Assembly: GCA_023231475.1 (NCBI GenBank)
Contig: JALJEE010001474.1
Coordinates: 1 to 53,333, forward strand
Direction: 5' to 3'
Source of the DNA: Seison nebaliae
Taxonomy: Eukaryota; Rotifera; Pararotatoria; Seisonacea; Seisonidae
DNA: 53,333 bases
Position numbers and translations under genes: made by a program. Below the pieces are notes generated by a model. It was given only the letters and a program-made list of their open reading frames with translations. It was not told the DNA's origin and searched no databases. Below are positions 10,651 through 21,922 of this stretch, piece after piece. Positions within the stretch are counted from its first letter, which is position 1, and each line of letters starts with the position of its first letter.

Positions 10651-13600
10651 TTAATCTTCATCAGTTGAAATATATTGATCGGTGTATCGGTGTTGTGATT
10701 TGGAAGAATCGCGGAGATAATAATCTTTATGAGATTGATTTTTTTTATTTTTATTTTTTCTTTTCTGTTCTTTCTTCTTCTCTTTAAATAATCTCCGTTG
10801 ACTTCGAGTAATTCGAGCTGTTGGTCCACCACTCGATGAATCAGAAGAATTATTGCGACGTCTGTCATCATCCTCCGACGAGGAAGTAGATGAAGAAGAA
10901 GATGTGGAAGAAGTTGATGATGATGATGTCGATGATGATAATTGATGTCGTTTCTTCGAATCCTTCTTCTGTTTATTGTGTCGATTCTTCTGATTAGTAT
11001 TTTTATTCTTTGATAATTTAGATAATTTCTTTGAACGACGATCTGTCAATGATTTAGATGAAGATGATGAGGCAGATGAAGAAGATGATGATGACGATGA
11101 AGAGGAAGAAGAAGATGCACGATCAATTGTATCTTCATCGAAACTCGGTTTCTTCGGAGTATTTTTCTTCATTTTCAATTTTTTCGATGGATTCTCATTA
11201 AAATGTAATTTTTTCCTTTTCTTCGCCTTATCATCTTGTTCGTTACTCGTCTCACAGATTTTTGGTTGAGTTTGAAACTTCTTTTTCACCATATGACTTG
11301 GTCGTTCATTTCCGTTCGATGATTCGTCCGAATGAGAACTATCATCTAAAACTTTCGGTTTATTCATTTCATTCGAATCCATTTTAGCTGATGATGTTAT
11401 TAATGATGATGATGATGATTGTAATTCAGCTTTTTGAGACGGTGGCGATAATGGTGATGTTCGGATTGATGGTAATTCATTATGGATTGTCGATTGATTG
11501 AAACGATCGAAATGATCGAAATATTTATCAAAATTAAATTCAAAACGTTTAAAATTAGAATTCCTTTTTTTAACTTTATTCAAATGTTGTTGTTGTTGGT
11601 GGTGGTGATGGTGATGATGATGTTGTTGATGTTGTGTAGTATTGTTGGTGAGAGAGATGTTGTAGAAATTTCGGATGAAATCTGACGAAATCTTCTTGAG
11701 ACTTTCATCAAAATGTCTCATTTGGAAATGTTCCATTTTCTTCTCATGTCCATCGAATGAATTGAATATAAGTAGAAGATATAATCGTTTATGTTGATCT
11801 TTCCAAGCGATGGATGTGGTGGATTGTCGAAGAGGTGGTGGTCGTTTCTTCACATTTAACGAATTCGTCGAATTCCCTCCAGACGACATAGAAGAAGACG
11901 TCATTGTTGACGATTGTTTCATTTCTAATTTTTCATAAAGATCTTCCACATCACTATCTTCCAATTCAGGAATAACTTCATCTTTCATTTGTCGATATCG
12001 ATGATGACGTTCCTCTATCAAATTCATGGCGGCGAGAAACAATTCGATGTAGAAATCATTTTTTCTTATTTGAATCGATTCCGGTTCGAGCGACGCATAA
12101 TATGCACAACTCAACCAAGTCAATTCATCGAATTCATTCGACTCTTCAAACGATTTATTATTCGAACATCTTAATGACGATCGATCAGAAGTTGTTTGTG
12201 CATAATGATATTGAAATTGGGACGAATCACTAATCGATGATGCTGGTGATAATAATGAAATTTGTTTTCTATTCAATAAATAATTCTGTTTAATTTTCTC
12301 TTTTACTTCATTGATTTGATGTCGAATATCAGTTAAACGAATTTCCATATCTGTTTCATCAACTCCACCAGCCATTTTCACATGTTCAATAATCGGCATG
12401 AGAATCTTATAATGTAAAGGTGATTGACTGACATTAATGAGATCGTTAAGACTTCGTCGAATGAAAGCATAAGTCATCTTATCATCATTCTGTTCTACTA
12501 ATTTGTCGATATATCGTTCGATAATGGACGATCGTAATAATGTTTCACGAAGGAAAGAAAGAAGATGAGAGATGGAAGGAATGTTGAGTTGAATGAGTGA
12601 TTTGTCTGAAAGAAATTTAAAGAATTTCTTCAAAAATTTCACATAATCTCTCGGTTGTCTTCGATTTTCTACGGTTTTGAGTTGTTGAAAGAAATGTGGA
12701 GTAAGAATGAACGGTTGCTCCATCATACACGACGAATATGAGAGAATCGTTTCTTGGAGATATGATTCAAAATTATTTCCGAAATGTTCTTCATTCACTT
12801 CACAGAATGTACAGAAAAGCATTGAAGATGGAAAATAATTGGACATTTGACATGTGTCCATAGCGAATTTTAATGGGAGAATGACCGTCAAGAATTGTTG
12901 ACGAAGTGATTCCGATAAATTCTCACAAATTTCTTTCATCAAATCCGAATTCTTCCATTCCTTCTCTTTCTGAATGAAGTGGAGACGATGAAGGAATCGA
13001 GTGAATATTGTCAGATTATGATCAGATTGTTTCTCATTCGATTGTTTTGTTTGTGGATTATAGAAATAATCGACGATTCTCATCGAATGGAAATCTTTAA
13101 TAAAATTAATTTGATTGAACATGAGAACGGTGGAGAGGAAAGAAAGACGATTATAAAATAAGAGATTTGGTAGCCAACTCTTTCTCGTCTTTGGTGAATT
13201 GGATGAATTATTTTGATTATTCTGATGTTGTCTCAAACGACGACTAGTGTGACCACTTGATTTATTATCCTTCATGGAATTATTTCCTGTTGATTGATGA
13301 GGATCATGAATTGATGTAATAGTTGAACGAGAGAAGAGATGTTGGAAGAAGAAGAAAGAGAAAAGAAACGAAGCGACTTCATTTGGTCGATGAATTTTAA
13401 TTTTGATGAGGAAATCCATGAGAATTTCTTGAATTGAATTCATAACATCTGTCTGATTAGTAGTTTGTTTTGAAGATTGATCTTGTTCACAAAATTTTAT
13501 TTTCACTCCATCAATCATCAATAATAAATTCAATAATTCCTCCATTATCTCATCTTCATATTTCCCATTTTTCTTATTGAGAGTAAAATCGAATTTGAAC

Positions 13601-16600
13601 CGTTCAACAACATCATCGAATTGTGCATTTTGACAATTGATCAACATCAACAAGAAATGTAAAGATGGTGAATTAATTTGTTGATTTTTATTATTCTCAC
13701 AATTATTATCATCACTTGTCGTCGGTATTATAGGTGATGATGGAATTATATAGAAATGATGAAGGAAAGATAAAAGAAGATGAGTGAGACAACGTGACAT
13801 TGGAAGGAGATGAGATGTCTCAATATCAGTTGAATTAATGGAACATTTCAATGTGTAATCGATCACTCCAAATAATTGAGTCAACTGATTTAATGATGAT
13901 ACGAATAATTCTGGTGTGAGAATACTAAATTTATCTAATGAATAATTAGACAATTTTTTCAAATCTAAACGATTCGAACAATTATCGAGATCTTCTACAT
14001 TTCTCGTCGATTTCATTTCCTCACATAAATATTTTAGAAGGAAATTCGCATAGAAATCTCTTCCAATCGAAAATTTATTTTTGGATTTCTCTTCGTTCAA
14101 TCCATATTTCTCCTCACCACGTTGATGAATGGATATGTGGAAAATTCTCCATAATAATTCCTGTTGGGCGTGAGACCACATTCCTGAACAGACAAGAAGA
14201 TTCGTGACAACTTGACGAACATAAATGAAATAGTTTAACAAAAGAAAATACGTCGGAATCATTTTATCTTCTTCATCCTTTGGTTGATGAGTGAGTTGTT
14301 CCATTCCTCTTTCTTTATCATTCGATAAGATAAATAATCGATGAACATAATGAATGAATTGACCGACTAATTTATCATAATTAAATTGTGAAAACTCGAA
14401 ATTGGTGAGAGAGGCAACTGATAGAAATCGTGAAGATTTCATCAATTTCTTAAGAAATCTTCTCAATCCAATCCACAATTCTTCATCATTATCATTCTTG
14501 ATAGATTCGTAGAGTATTCGATTATTCGTTTGAAGATGATGTCGATAAACGGAATATGAAATGATGAAATTCAACGTCTTCCTACCTTTCATCTCTTCCA
14601 AACACCAAACACGACATTGTCGATTATGTAAACGTTCGAGTAAAGAGGAAAATGAAACGGATTGTTTACAAATCCTCAAACAATGATACCAGAGAATTGG
14701 ATGATCATTCAACGTTATTGTGTGACGAATACTTGATAGAAATGATTTTGATATGTAGAGAAAAGATTTTTCTTCTTCTTTTTTCGAATAGAATCGTTTC
14801 AATGTTTCATTGAATATCATTCTCTCATGATTGTTAGAAGAGAACAATTGGAGAATATCATCAACATCTAATCGTTCTTCAACAAAATATGATAATTGTT
14901 CATACAAATTGAGATTGATGGGAGTATTGTGAAGAGCTTGTGAGAAGAGAAGGAATGGAATACATTCAAATATCACATCCGAATCACTTATAGAAGCTAA
15001 TGATAAATCATTAATTAGAGAGAATAATAATCGTTCACTCTTTTTCGATTCATGATTGAAAATGAATGAAAGACAATTCTCAATTTTCATGTGTGTCGAT
15101 TTATTGTCATTAAAAAAATCATCATTCGAACACTTTCCTTTTTTTGAACGAATATCAACTCCTAATTCTTCATCAACATCAATTCTCCCATTTAAAATTC
15201 TCTTCTCATCATCATCATAAGCATCATCATCATCGTCAGAGAATTGATGATATTTCTGATCATTATCGAAACGTAAATCTAATTTGTTATATTGAATAAT
15301 TGATGATGAATCTCTATAAATGGAACAGATATCATGATAAATGTTGATACCACAAGATAGAAGTGATGTTAATAAATTCTCTTGACGTTTCGATAGTTGT
15401 CGATTGCCCAACATCCATTTCCTTCTTAACTTTGAAGATAAATTCCTTGTCAAATTGACAATGAAGAAAAGAAGAATATATCCAAATTTTTCATGACGCT
15501 TCGCTATCTTTCCGAACATGACGAGCAACAATCGATGAAAACCGGAAAAATATTTCTGTTGATCACTCTCCTTATCCCAAGTCTCAGCGACTCGTTCTCT
15601 CAAAAAAGAGAGAGGAGAATTTTCAAATAAAATGGAAAATATATCATTAAAATTGTTGTTGATACAACTCAAATAAGTCAGTTCGAATTGGAAACGAAGG
15701 AAGAAAACGAGAGAGAAATGTTCGAATTCTTTTCCATTCCGATAATTGTTCATTTGAAGTGATTGACGAATTGGAACATAATTTCTTTCAAACCATTTCA
15801 ATTGAGTTGATAAACACCAGCGATAATATGCGGAGAATGGTTGAAGATTCAATTCGGGATAAATTAAGACAGTTAACAAATCGACGAGTAATTTTAATTG
15901 ATTCTTATTAATCCGATGAATGGAGAGAACTTTCTCTTGCATGAATTGAGGATCAAAAATACTTGACAATTTCCTCCAAATTTCTTCTTGAATGTTCACT
16001 TCAAATTTCTCTTTTTTCTCACTTTTCTTCTCTAATGCATATGACATATTCTGATGATGTTTATTAACGAGATCGATCAGATATAAAACATTCTCTTTCA
16101 ATTCTCCTTCTACATTAATCGATTTTGAAAATTCATTTCGAATCCGATGAAAGAAATCACCAGTATTCACATCAATCTCATATTGTTCTAGACGAAGTAA
16201 CGACGAAAGATAATTCAATTCATTCCTAATTCTCAAGGAATAATCAACTTTGTAGAAGAATGTGGATAACAATTGAAAAACTGGAGATTTTCTTTCACTT
16301 ATCGTCCGTTTCCTCTTTACATGTACTGGAGGCGTTTGAGATGATGTTAATGATTGTTTGTCTATTCTCAATTTTATATCAGTTGAACTTTTTATATTTT
16401 CCATAATTTTCGTTTGATCTTCTGTCGATTTTAACGATTTTTTTATCGTTCCTTCAAACACTGTTTCCAACGATTTATGACTAGATGCTTTCCTATTCTT
16501 TTTCTCCTCCAATTTATTCGTTTTCGTCAATACATGCATTCGATTTAATACTGATATTGTATTATCGAGATCACTACCAATTTCCATTGTCGATGTTGTT

Positions 16601-19600
16601 TTCATTTTCTTATTCTTTCCATTTGGTAATTCTAAAGTTATTAATCTTTTTGATTCATTCATCAATTTCCCACTACCTCCATTCAACGACGTTATCGTTA
16701 ATGTTGTTGTCGTTGATTTGGTTTGATCGTTGTTGGTTGTTGATATTGATCGTTTGAATTCTTTTGATGTATCCACTTTTTTCCGATCATGTTTCGTCTC
16801 TTTTTCTTTCACACAAACGTCAATGTTCGATGAAGAACTAGTAACTTTAGAAGAAGAAATTGCAGATGATGAATTTGATTGTTGTGGTTTATGTGATGAG
16901 ATTTTCACATCAGATAAATTCGTTGCTGATGTTGACATAATCACTATTGATGACGTGGTTATTGATGGAATTGTTATTGATGTTGTTGCTGTTGTTGTAA
17001 ATTTGACAGGTTCTTCGACGGAATTCGATTTATCGATCGGTTTAGGAAGAATATATTTCGTAATATAAATCATTAATTCTCGTGCAAGATTGATGGGTTC
17101 AGAGGAGGATGACGAATTGAAATTCTTCTTTACCACATCAATTTGACAATTGAAAAGTTGAGTATATGATTGTTTCAACATCAACATTGACCAATATTCT
17201 CTTGATTTGATATATCGATTCTCTTCATAAACTTTGAATACTTCACAAATATTATCGAAGAATAAACGACGCATCGGTGGATATAAATATTTGGAAATGT
17301 TTACCAAATACTCCAACAATCGAAGTCCGAACATGAAATTATATCGATTAATTATCAGATATTTAATGAGACATCTTTCTGGCAATTCTGAACAAATATG
17401 TTGAAACATGTCGATTGTTTTATATTTCTCTAACGTTTGTTCGACATATTGATTCATCGGATATTCTGTTGTGAGTATTGAGACATAATTCACATCTACC
17501 CATTCACTTAACCAAAGACAATTGAATAATTTCCATTGGAGAGTGAAAGATTGTTCGGAGGAATGGAGTGAAAAATTGATTAATTGAATGAGTGGTTCAA
17601 CAGCGAGTGTTGAATCATATGTCAACATATCCATGACTAAAGCATAAAGACAACGATTCCTTTCCACCGAACTGAAAACAAGAAATGAGAATGATTGCAT
17701 ATGTTCTTTCATCAATAACATATATTGTTCACGTTGATTAATATCAATATTAAGACTATTATGTTGTGGTAAGATAGGCAACGAATGATTTAAGAGATGA
17801 GCAACCATTCTCCATCGAGGACAATAATCCACCGAACTTCTCACCGGAAGTGAACAACAACACATAAATCGAACCATATCTGCTCGTTGAGTCTCCATTA
17901 ACCAATGATTGAGATGACAAGCGACAATTTGAAGGAATGATTCATTATTCGATTTTTTAGTTATATCTTTTGGTAATTCGTCATAATTCTCAAATTCGAT
18001 TTCTGAAGTGAATCGATTGAAAAAAGAGAATGGTCTCAAACTATTCTGATAATTAGTGATAGTGGCTTGAGAACCTAATCGTCGATTAACATAGATTAAT
18101 GGTGATTGTCGATCATCTTCTCTCATATTCAATCCTTGAATTTCATAAACGTTCAAATGTTTATCATATAACCAATTCAAATAAATGGAAAAACATTCGT
18201 CTCTTGTTTGTTGTGTGAGAAAGATTAATCGATCTCCCAAATCCGATTCGATTAACCAATGAAGAATTTTCGTATTCGATTTTTTCTTCATTAAAGCATC
18301 GAATAAAATTGATAATATTATTTTTGATAAATCATTCTTATTCTTCTCCTTATGATTCTCGTAACTGAGATAACATGATTCAAGTATAAATTGATCTGCG
18401 TCTCTCTCCATATCATTCTTCCTTAAACTCTGTTGAATTTCATTCGAATTTCTTGATAATTGTGAATCGATTCTCGCTGGATCATAAAGAAGATCATGCC
18501 AAAATAAACTGAGATCATAATGTAAACGGAAAACATCCGTTAATAATCGAACTAGATCCTTCCCAATCTCATAACATTCGTTCCATCGTTTTCTCAATAA
18601 TTTCGCACATAATTTCCCCTCGAAATCGATCAATTCAATTATCTCAAAATTGTTCAAAGATGTTTTCGTGAAGGACGAGAATGAATGAAAGAATTGATCA
18701 TTTATTAATGTTGTCGATGAGAGTTGATGAGCAACTTCACAATTATCAGAATTCTCATCTTTCTTCTTGACAGGAAATTGTTTAATGAAATCAGAAGGAA
18801 ATGTCTTTCTTCTCAATTCCTCCCAATTTCCACCATTCTCCAAATAAATGATATAATGATCATAAATTAATCGAAGAAATTTCGCTACAACTAATTGAAT
18901 TAATTGTCCGAACGGATATAACCATTTCTCACAATTATTATAAAGCACCGCAACTAATGATCGACAAATGAATAAATTGTCGGGACTTCCATCAGAAATT
19001 CGAACACGAAAAACAAATTCGAAACAAAGAGCGTCACATCGATAAACTTGAGAATAAATAAAACGATTGAGGAGATAGAGGAGTTGATGTTTCGTGAATT
19101 GTGTCAAATTCCAGTAATGAACACGGACGAATTCCGTCAATTTGTTCATTGTTAATTTCCAAATATCTTCAATTTGTTTATTCGTCGAAATATTCACTGC
19201 CGACATGAACTCTTCAAATAATTGTTCGCTCGACGTTCGAATTTCATTTCCATATTCTTGTTTCGGTGTTCCATCCATTCTTAATCTCATGACGAATTTC
19301 CTCGTTCTCAACACTTGATCGATCTCATAAAAATCCGATTTTTGAATTTTCTTTTGTAATGATTTCATTTGTCGACTATATTCCTGAGGAGATTCGCATG
19401 TTCGAAATCGTCCGTCTAAAGAATAACCGCTTAGAAATCCATAAAGTATTCCACCTAACAAATGACACAATCGTTCACCATCATTCTTGACGAATTCCAC
19501 ATATTTCGTATGATAATTACCGGATGAATTATTTTTCCATAGATCACCCACCACCACATGGTAAGCTTCAGCCATCTTCCGGATCGTATCAGGAATTGGT

Positions 19601-19656
19601 TGAATGGATGGAATGATGGAGATAACGGGAGAGAATTCTGGTGTATTCTTCTGCAT
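10651..19656 (-). CDS. INTS3: Integrator complex subunit 3 homologue, giant single-exon form
   Basis: An uninterrupted 3001-aa ORF, starting MQKNTPEFSPV (the preceding in-frame GTG is not a start). The INTS3 N-terminal domain is visible: KHQLLYLLNRFIYSQVYRCD and VVAKFLRLIYDHY (human RTQLVWLVRELVKSGVLGAD, TYLRLIVDHH), then RWNECYEIGKDLVRLLTDV around residue 360-375 (human RFMECLMIGRDLVRLLQNV) and PRWRMVAHLL. A mid-protein segment KFGYILLFFIVNL resembles the IGYHLLYYLRAS helix. The C-terminus is Ser- and Lys-rich, as in INTS3, but far longer, with poly-Ser and His tracts. Known: INTS3 is part of the nuclear Integrator complex, which acts on snRNA 3' ends and paused Pol II, and also of the SOSS ssDNA complex. 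Human INTS3 is ~1040 aa. The extra ~2000 residues are Ser/Thr/Asn-rich inserts plus helical stretches I cannot assign. Confidence 0.65.
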   Translation of the reverse strand: MQKNTPEFSPVISIIPSIQPIPDTIRKMAEAYHVVVGDLWKNNSSGNYHTKYVEFVKNDGERLCHLLGGILYGFLSGYSLDGRFRTCESPQEYSRQMKSLQKKIQKSDFYEIDQVLRTRKFVMRLRMDGTPKQEYGNEIRTSSEQLFEEFMSAVNISTNKQIEDIWKLTMNKLTEFVRVHYWNLTQFTKHQLLYLLNRFIYSQVYRCDALCFEFVFRVRISDGSPDNLFICRSLVAVLYNNCEKWLYPFGQLIQLVVAKFLRLIYDHYIIYLENGGNWEELRRKTFPSDFIKQFPVKKKDENSDNCEVAHQLSSTTLINDQFFHSFSSFTKTSLNNFEIIELIDFEGKLCAKLLRKRWNECYEIGKDLVRLLTDVFRLHYDLSLFWHDLLYDPARIDSQLSRNSNEIQQSLRKNDMERDADQFILESCYLSYENHKEKNKNDLSKIILSILFDALMKKKSNTKILHWLIESDLGDRLIFLTQQTRDECFSIYLNWLYDKHLNVYEIQGLNMREDDRQSPLIYVNRRLGSQATITNYQNSLRPFSFFNRFTSEIEFENYDELPKDITKKSNNESFLQIVACHLNHWLMETQRADMVRFMCCCSLPVRSSVDYCPRWRMVAHLLNHSLPILPQHNSLNIDINQREQYMLLMKEHMQSFSFLVFSSVERNRCLYALVMDMLTYDSTLAVEPLIQLINFSLHSSEQSFTLQWKLFNCLWLSEWVDVNYVSILTTEYPMNQYVEQTLEKYKTIDMFQHICSELPERCLIKYLIINRYNFMFGLRLLEYLVNISKYLYPPMRRLFFDNICEVFKVYEENRYIKSREYWSMLMLKQSYTQLFNCQIDVVKKNFNSSSSSEPINLARELMIYITKYILPKPIDKSNSVEEPVKFTTTATTSITIPSITTSSIVIMSTSATNLSDVKISSHKPQQSNSSSAISSSKVTSSSSNIDVCVKEKETKHDRKKVDTSKEFKRSISTTNNDQTKSTTTTLTITSLNGGSGKLMNESKRLITLELPNGKNKKMKTTSTMEIGSDLDNTISVLNRMHVLTKTNKLEEKKNRKASSHKSLETVFEGTIKKSLKSTEDQTKIMENIKSSTDIKLRIDKQSLTSSQTPPVHVKRKRTISERKSPVFQLLSTFFYKVDYSLRIRNELNYLSSLLRLEQYEIDVNTGDFFHRIRNEFSKSINVEGELKENVLYLIDLVNKHHQNMSYALEKKSEKKEKFEVNIQEEIWRKLSSIFDPQFMQEKVLSIHRINKNQLKLLVDLLTVLIYPELNLQPFSAYYRWCLSTQLKWFERNYVPIRQSLQMNNYRNGKEFEHFSLVFFLRFQFELTYLSCINNNFNDIFSILFENSPLSFLRERVAETWDKESDQQKYFSGFHRLLLVMFGKIAKRHEKFGYILLFFIVNLTRNLSSKLRRKWMLGNRQLSKRQENLLTSLLSCGINIYHDICSIYRDSSSIIQYNKLDLRFDNDQKYHQFSDDDDDAYDDDEKRILNGRIDVDEELGVDIRSKKGKCSNDDFFNDNKSTHMKIENCLSFIFNHESKKSERLLFSLINDLSLASISDSDVIFECIPFLLFSQALHNTPINLNLYEQLSYFVEERLDVDDILQLFSSNNHERMIFNETLKRFYSKKEEEKSFLYISKSFLSSIRHTITLNDHPILWYHCLRICKQSVSFSSLLERLHNRQCRVWCLEEMKGRKTLNFIISYSVYRHHLQTNNRILYESIKNDNDEELWIGLRRFLKKLMKSSRFLSVASLTNFEFSQFNYDKLVGQFIHYVHRLFILSNDKERGMEQLTHQPKDEEDKMIPTYFLLLNYFIYVRQVVTNLLVCSGMWSHAQQELLWRIFHISIHQRGEEKYGLNEEKSKNKFSIGRDFYANFLLKYLCEEMKSTRNVEDLDNCSNRLDLKKLSNYSLDKFSILTPELFVSSLNQLTQLFGVIDYTLKCSINSTDIETSHLLPMSRCLTHLLLSFLHHFYIIPSSPIIPTTSDDNNCENNKNQQINSPSLHFLLMLINCQNAQFDDVVERFKFDFTLNKKNGKYEDEIMEELLNLLLMIDGVKIKFCEQDQSSKQTTNQTDVMNSIQEILMDFLIKIKIHRPNEVASFLFSFFFFQHLFSRSTITSIHDPHQSTGNNSMKDNKSSGHTSRRLRQHQNNQNNSSNSPKTRKSWLPNLLFYNRLSFLSTVLMFNQINFIKDFHSMRIVDYFYNPQTKQSNEKQSDHNLTIFTRFLHRLHFIQKEKEWKNSDLMKEICENLSESLRQQFLTVILPLKFAMDTCQMSNYFPSSMLFCTFCEVNEEHFGNNFESYLQETILSYSSCMMEQPFILTPHFFQQLKTVENRRQPRDYVKFLKKFFKFLSDKSLIQLNIPSISHLLSFLRETLLRSSIIERYIDKLVEQNDDKMTYAFIRRSLNDLINVSQSPLHYKILMPIIEHVKMAGGVDETDMEIRLTDIRHQINEVKEKIKQNYLLNRKQISLLSPASSISDSSQFQYHYAQTTSDRSSLRCSNNKSFEESNEFDELTWLSCAYYASLEPESIQIRKNDFYIELFLAAMNLIEERHHRYRQMKDEVIPELEDSDVEDLYEKLEMKQSSTMTSSSMSSGGNSTNSLNVKKRPPPLRQSTTSIAWKDQHKRLYLLLIFNSFDGHEKKMEHFQMRHFDESLKKISSDFIRNFYNISLTNNTTQHQQHHHHHHHHQQQQHLNKVKKRNSNFKRFEFNFDKYFDHFDRFNQSTIHNELPSIRTSPLSPPSQKAELQSSSSSLITSSAKMDSNEMNKPKVLDDSSHSDESSNGNERPSHMVKKKFQTQPKICETSNEQDDKAKKRKKLHFNENPSKKLKMKKNTPKKPSFDEDTIDRASSSSSSSSSSSSSSASSSSSKSLTDRRSKKLSKLSKNKNTNQKNRHNKQKKDSKKRHQLSSSTSSSSTSSTSSSSSTSSSEDDDRRRNNSSDSSSGGPTARITRSQRRLFKEKKKEQKRKNKNKKNQSHKDYYLRDSSKSQHRYTDQYISTDED

Positions 19657-20114
19657 TTCCACTAATCAAATGACTTAATCTTATTTCTTGTGAAAAATCT
19701 TCTTGGACATTCAGAAAAAATATTTTCAGATTTTTCTTTGAGAAAACATTTAATTTTATAAATATTTCCAATTCACTTAAGCTTTTCTTTTGTAACCATA
19801 ATCAGTTATATTGATATCTATTCAACTAAAATAATCCCAACAAATTAAGTCAATTTCAAAAACACCAAACTGAACCCTTATGACCACTAAATAAGAACGA
19901 AATATAAAAATTATTATAAAACTCTAAATAAAATTTATAATTTTTAGATTTGGAATAATTATAATAAGGAAAATAATTTTTTTGTAATTTTCGTCTAAAT
20001 TGTATGTGTTAAAAAGAAGTATAAGAAGAAATTCTTTAAATGAAAAACAAATTCATCCTTATGCGAAATTATTTCATTTTTCTTTTCATTTGAATCAGTT
20101 CTGAGAAATTCCAG
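19657..20114. promoter_or_regulatory. Divergent intergenic region
   Basis: 458 bp between the INTS3 start (-) and the first pseudophosphatase start (+). AT-rich with no recognisable exon. A GATTAG just upstream of the INTS3 ATG could be a splice acceptor for a 5' UTR exon. Confidence 0.35.
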
Positions 20115-21590
20115 ATGTCTCAAATTCATTCATTTATTATTATACTTATATATCAATTCACTCTCCATTTGCATAATTGTGAGAATAAAGTGGAAAAGTT
20201 GAGGAATCAATTTGAAAAGAATAAACAGGATATTCTAATGGTAAACAATCGAAAACCGAATGATTTCCCAAGACGACATGTACCGACACCTCCGTTGAAA
20301 AAAACTTCATCATCTCTAGTGAAGAATCGAATAGAGACACCATTAGCTGCAATAAACCAACCGCGCTCTTTACCTACCACTGAGCGGAAAATAAGAAAAT
20401 CGAAGATTGATATATCTGATCCGATGCCTGGAACTTGGTCGCCACGAAAGGTACATATCTCTAAGGAGGACATATCAGAACCAATGCCTTCCGGCTGGGC
20501 TGATGGTCCTCCTAATCCATATTCTGGAGATCTTGATTCATCAAATGTTGATTGGTTGAAATTACAACCAGTCGATGTTTCACAATATGAATCATTGATG
20601 AAACCAACAAAACCGTCGCCACCACTAGTTCCTAAACGTCCTAGTAATATGATAAAATGTAAAACGCCGGAAATGGAGAATACGATTAACGAAGCGATCA
20701 GAGGTTCTGTTGAATCGACAATAAAACCAGCGATTCCCATTCGAGACTTTGTTAAATTTAAGGAAACTTTCGAACAACCTAATAATGAGTGTAATTACAG
20801 GAATGATCCATTTCCCAATAATAAATTGGAATATTCGAAGAATGGAGACGACTGGTTGGAAAGCATTCGAGTGAAACATGTAGAAAGGGAAAAGATTATG
20901 AAGAAGAATAAAGATAGTTTAGTTAAAATGAAATTAGAGAATTTGGGCAATTCCTGGGTACACAATTGGGACGGATATTTTAGGGCTTCTAATAATCATG
21001 TTAATACCAAAATTTACTTTATTCTCGTTGGAGATCATATCGCTAGAGATTTATCTTTGAAAGGACATAAAGAAGGATATGAAATTGGACGGAAGTTAAA
21101 ACGAATGGTGAGACAGATTAATTATATTTTCACCGGCAGTTCAAAACATTTCAGTCAAATGGCTGGAGCTATAGCTTTAGGATTAGCTGACAGAGTTGAC
21201 TACAATGATGAAGCAGGTCGTAAATATATACAATACAAAGCAGAGAGGGCTGAAATCGATCATCTGTTCTTAAATTCTAATCCAAAATTCAGTGTTTATT
21301 TAGAAACGAAAAGATTATACAATGAATCTCCGAATGAACAAATGATAAATAGTAAATCAATAAATTCTTACGAAGAATTCTTTCAGAGGTACTTCCTCCG
21401 ACCAGACAATCCACAAACCTATTTAATTATTAGTGACTTGAAAACTATCCGATATCTCATTTTACGAAGTCTACAATTACACATGCATAGTTATCATAGT
21501 TATGAACAACTGAGATTGGCAGAAGGTAGTATATCGTCCATTGAGATTATGGGTAATGGGAAAATTAGATTAGATTCTCTTAACTTATAA
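20115..21590 (+). CDS. PGAM5-like histidine-phosphatase-fold pseudoenzyme A, putatively secreted
   Basis: Intronless, 491 aa. The start MSQIHSFIIILIYQFTLHL looks like a signal peptide. A Pro-rich linker (residues ~35-180) contains a short repeat (DISDPMPGTW, DISEPMPSGW). The C-terminal ~200 residues follow PGAM5: KIYFILVGDHI near 299, LSLKGHKEGYEIGRKLKRM, FTGSSKHFSQMAGAIALGL near 339, LIISDLKTIRYLILRSLQ near 437, and EGSISSIEIMGNGKIRLDSL at the end (PGAM5: NGSITHLVIRPNGRVALRTL). The RH of the catalytic RHG/RHS is VG here, the second phosphate-binding Arg aligns with His, and the HAN histidine aligns with Asp, so phosphatase activity is not expected. It lies tail to tail with a paralogue at 21923-23179. 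Confidence 0.65.
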   Translation: MSQIHSFIIILIYQFTLHLHNCENKVEKLRNQFEKNKQDILMVNNRKPNDFPRRHVPTPPLKKTSSSLVKNRIETPLAAINQPRSLPTTERKIRKSKIDISDPMPGTWSPRKVHISKEDISEPMPSGWADGPPNPYSGDLDSSNVDWLKLQPVDVSQYESLMKPTKPSPPLVPKRPSNMIKCKTPEMENTINEAIRGSVESTIKPAIPIRDFVKFKETFEQPNNECNYRNDPFPNNKLEYSKNGDDWLESIRVKHVEREKIMKKNKDSLVKMKLENLGNSWVHNWDGYFRASNNHVNTKIYFILVGDHIARDLSLKGHKEGYEIGRKLKRMVRQINYIFTGSSKHFSQMAGAIALGLADRVDYNDEAGRKYIQYKAERAEIDHLFLNSNPKFSVYLETKRLYNESPNEQMINSKSINSYEEFFQRYFLRPDNPQTYLIISDLKTIRYLILRSLQLHMHSYHSYEQLRLAEGSISSIEIMGNGKIRLDSLNL

Positions 21591-21922
21591 CATTTAATCA
21601 AAATATCGACTCACTTCCTGATAGAAAGATCTTTATAATTTCTATAAATATTTAATTTTTGAAACACATCCATTTTAACAAACTGACTCACAAAGTTAGT
21701 ATTATTAATTTATAATATATATATATAATAATATATTATTATTGTCAGTGTTATAGAGAATTTTGTATTTAATCATATCAGTACATTAAAAAGGTGATGT
21801 GCTAGACAGGAACTTAAATTATTTAAAATAGTTTTCACAATTTAATCATTATGAAAAAATTTGGAAATCGAAGTTATAATGATGATGATAATAATTGGGA
21901 AAAATAAAGAAATTTTTATGCA
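21591..21922. other. Convergent 3' region between the two pseudophosphatase genes
   Basis: 332 bp of AT-rich sequence between the two stop codons, with an AT-dinucleotide-like run at about 21714-21740. No gene is seen. Confidence 0.5.

Noticed and set aside
10651-19656. Assignment of the giant ORF to Mediator subunit 12
   Set aside because: Size and low complexity suggested it, but no MED12 block aligned, whereas several INTS3 N-terminal blocks did.
20158-20879. Minus-strand ORFs of up to 177 codons opposite pseudophosphatase A
   Set aside because: They are the antisense of its Pro/Ser-rich linker and have no domain content of their own.
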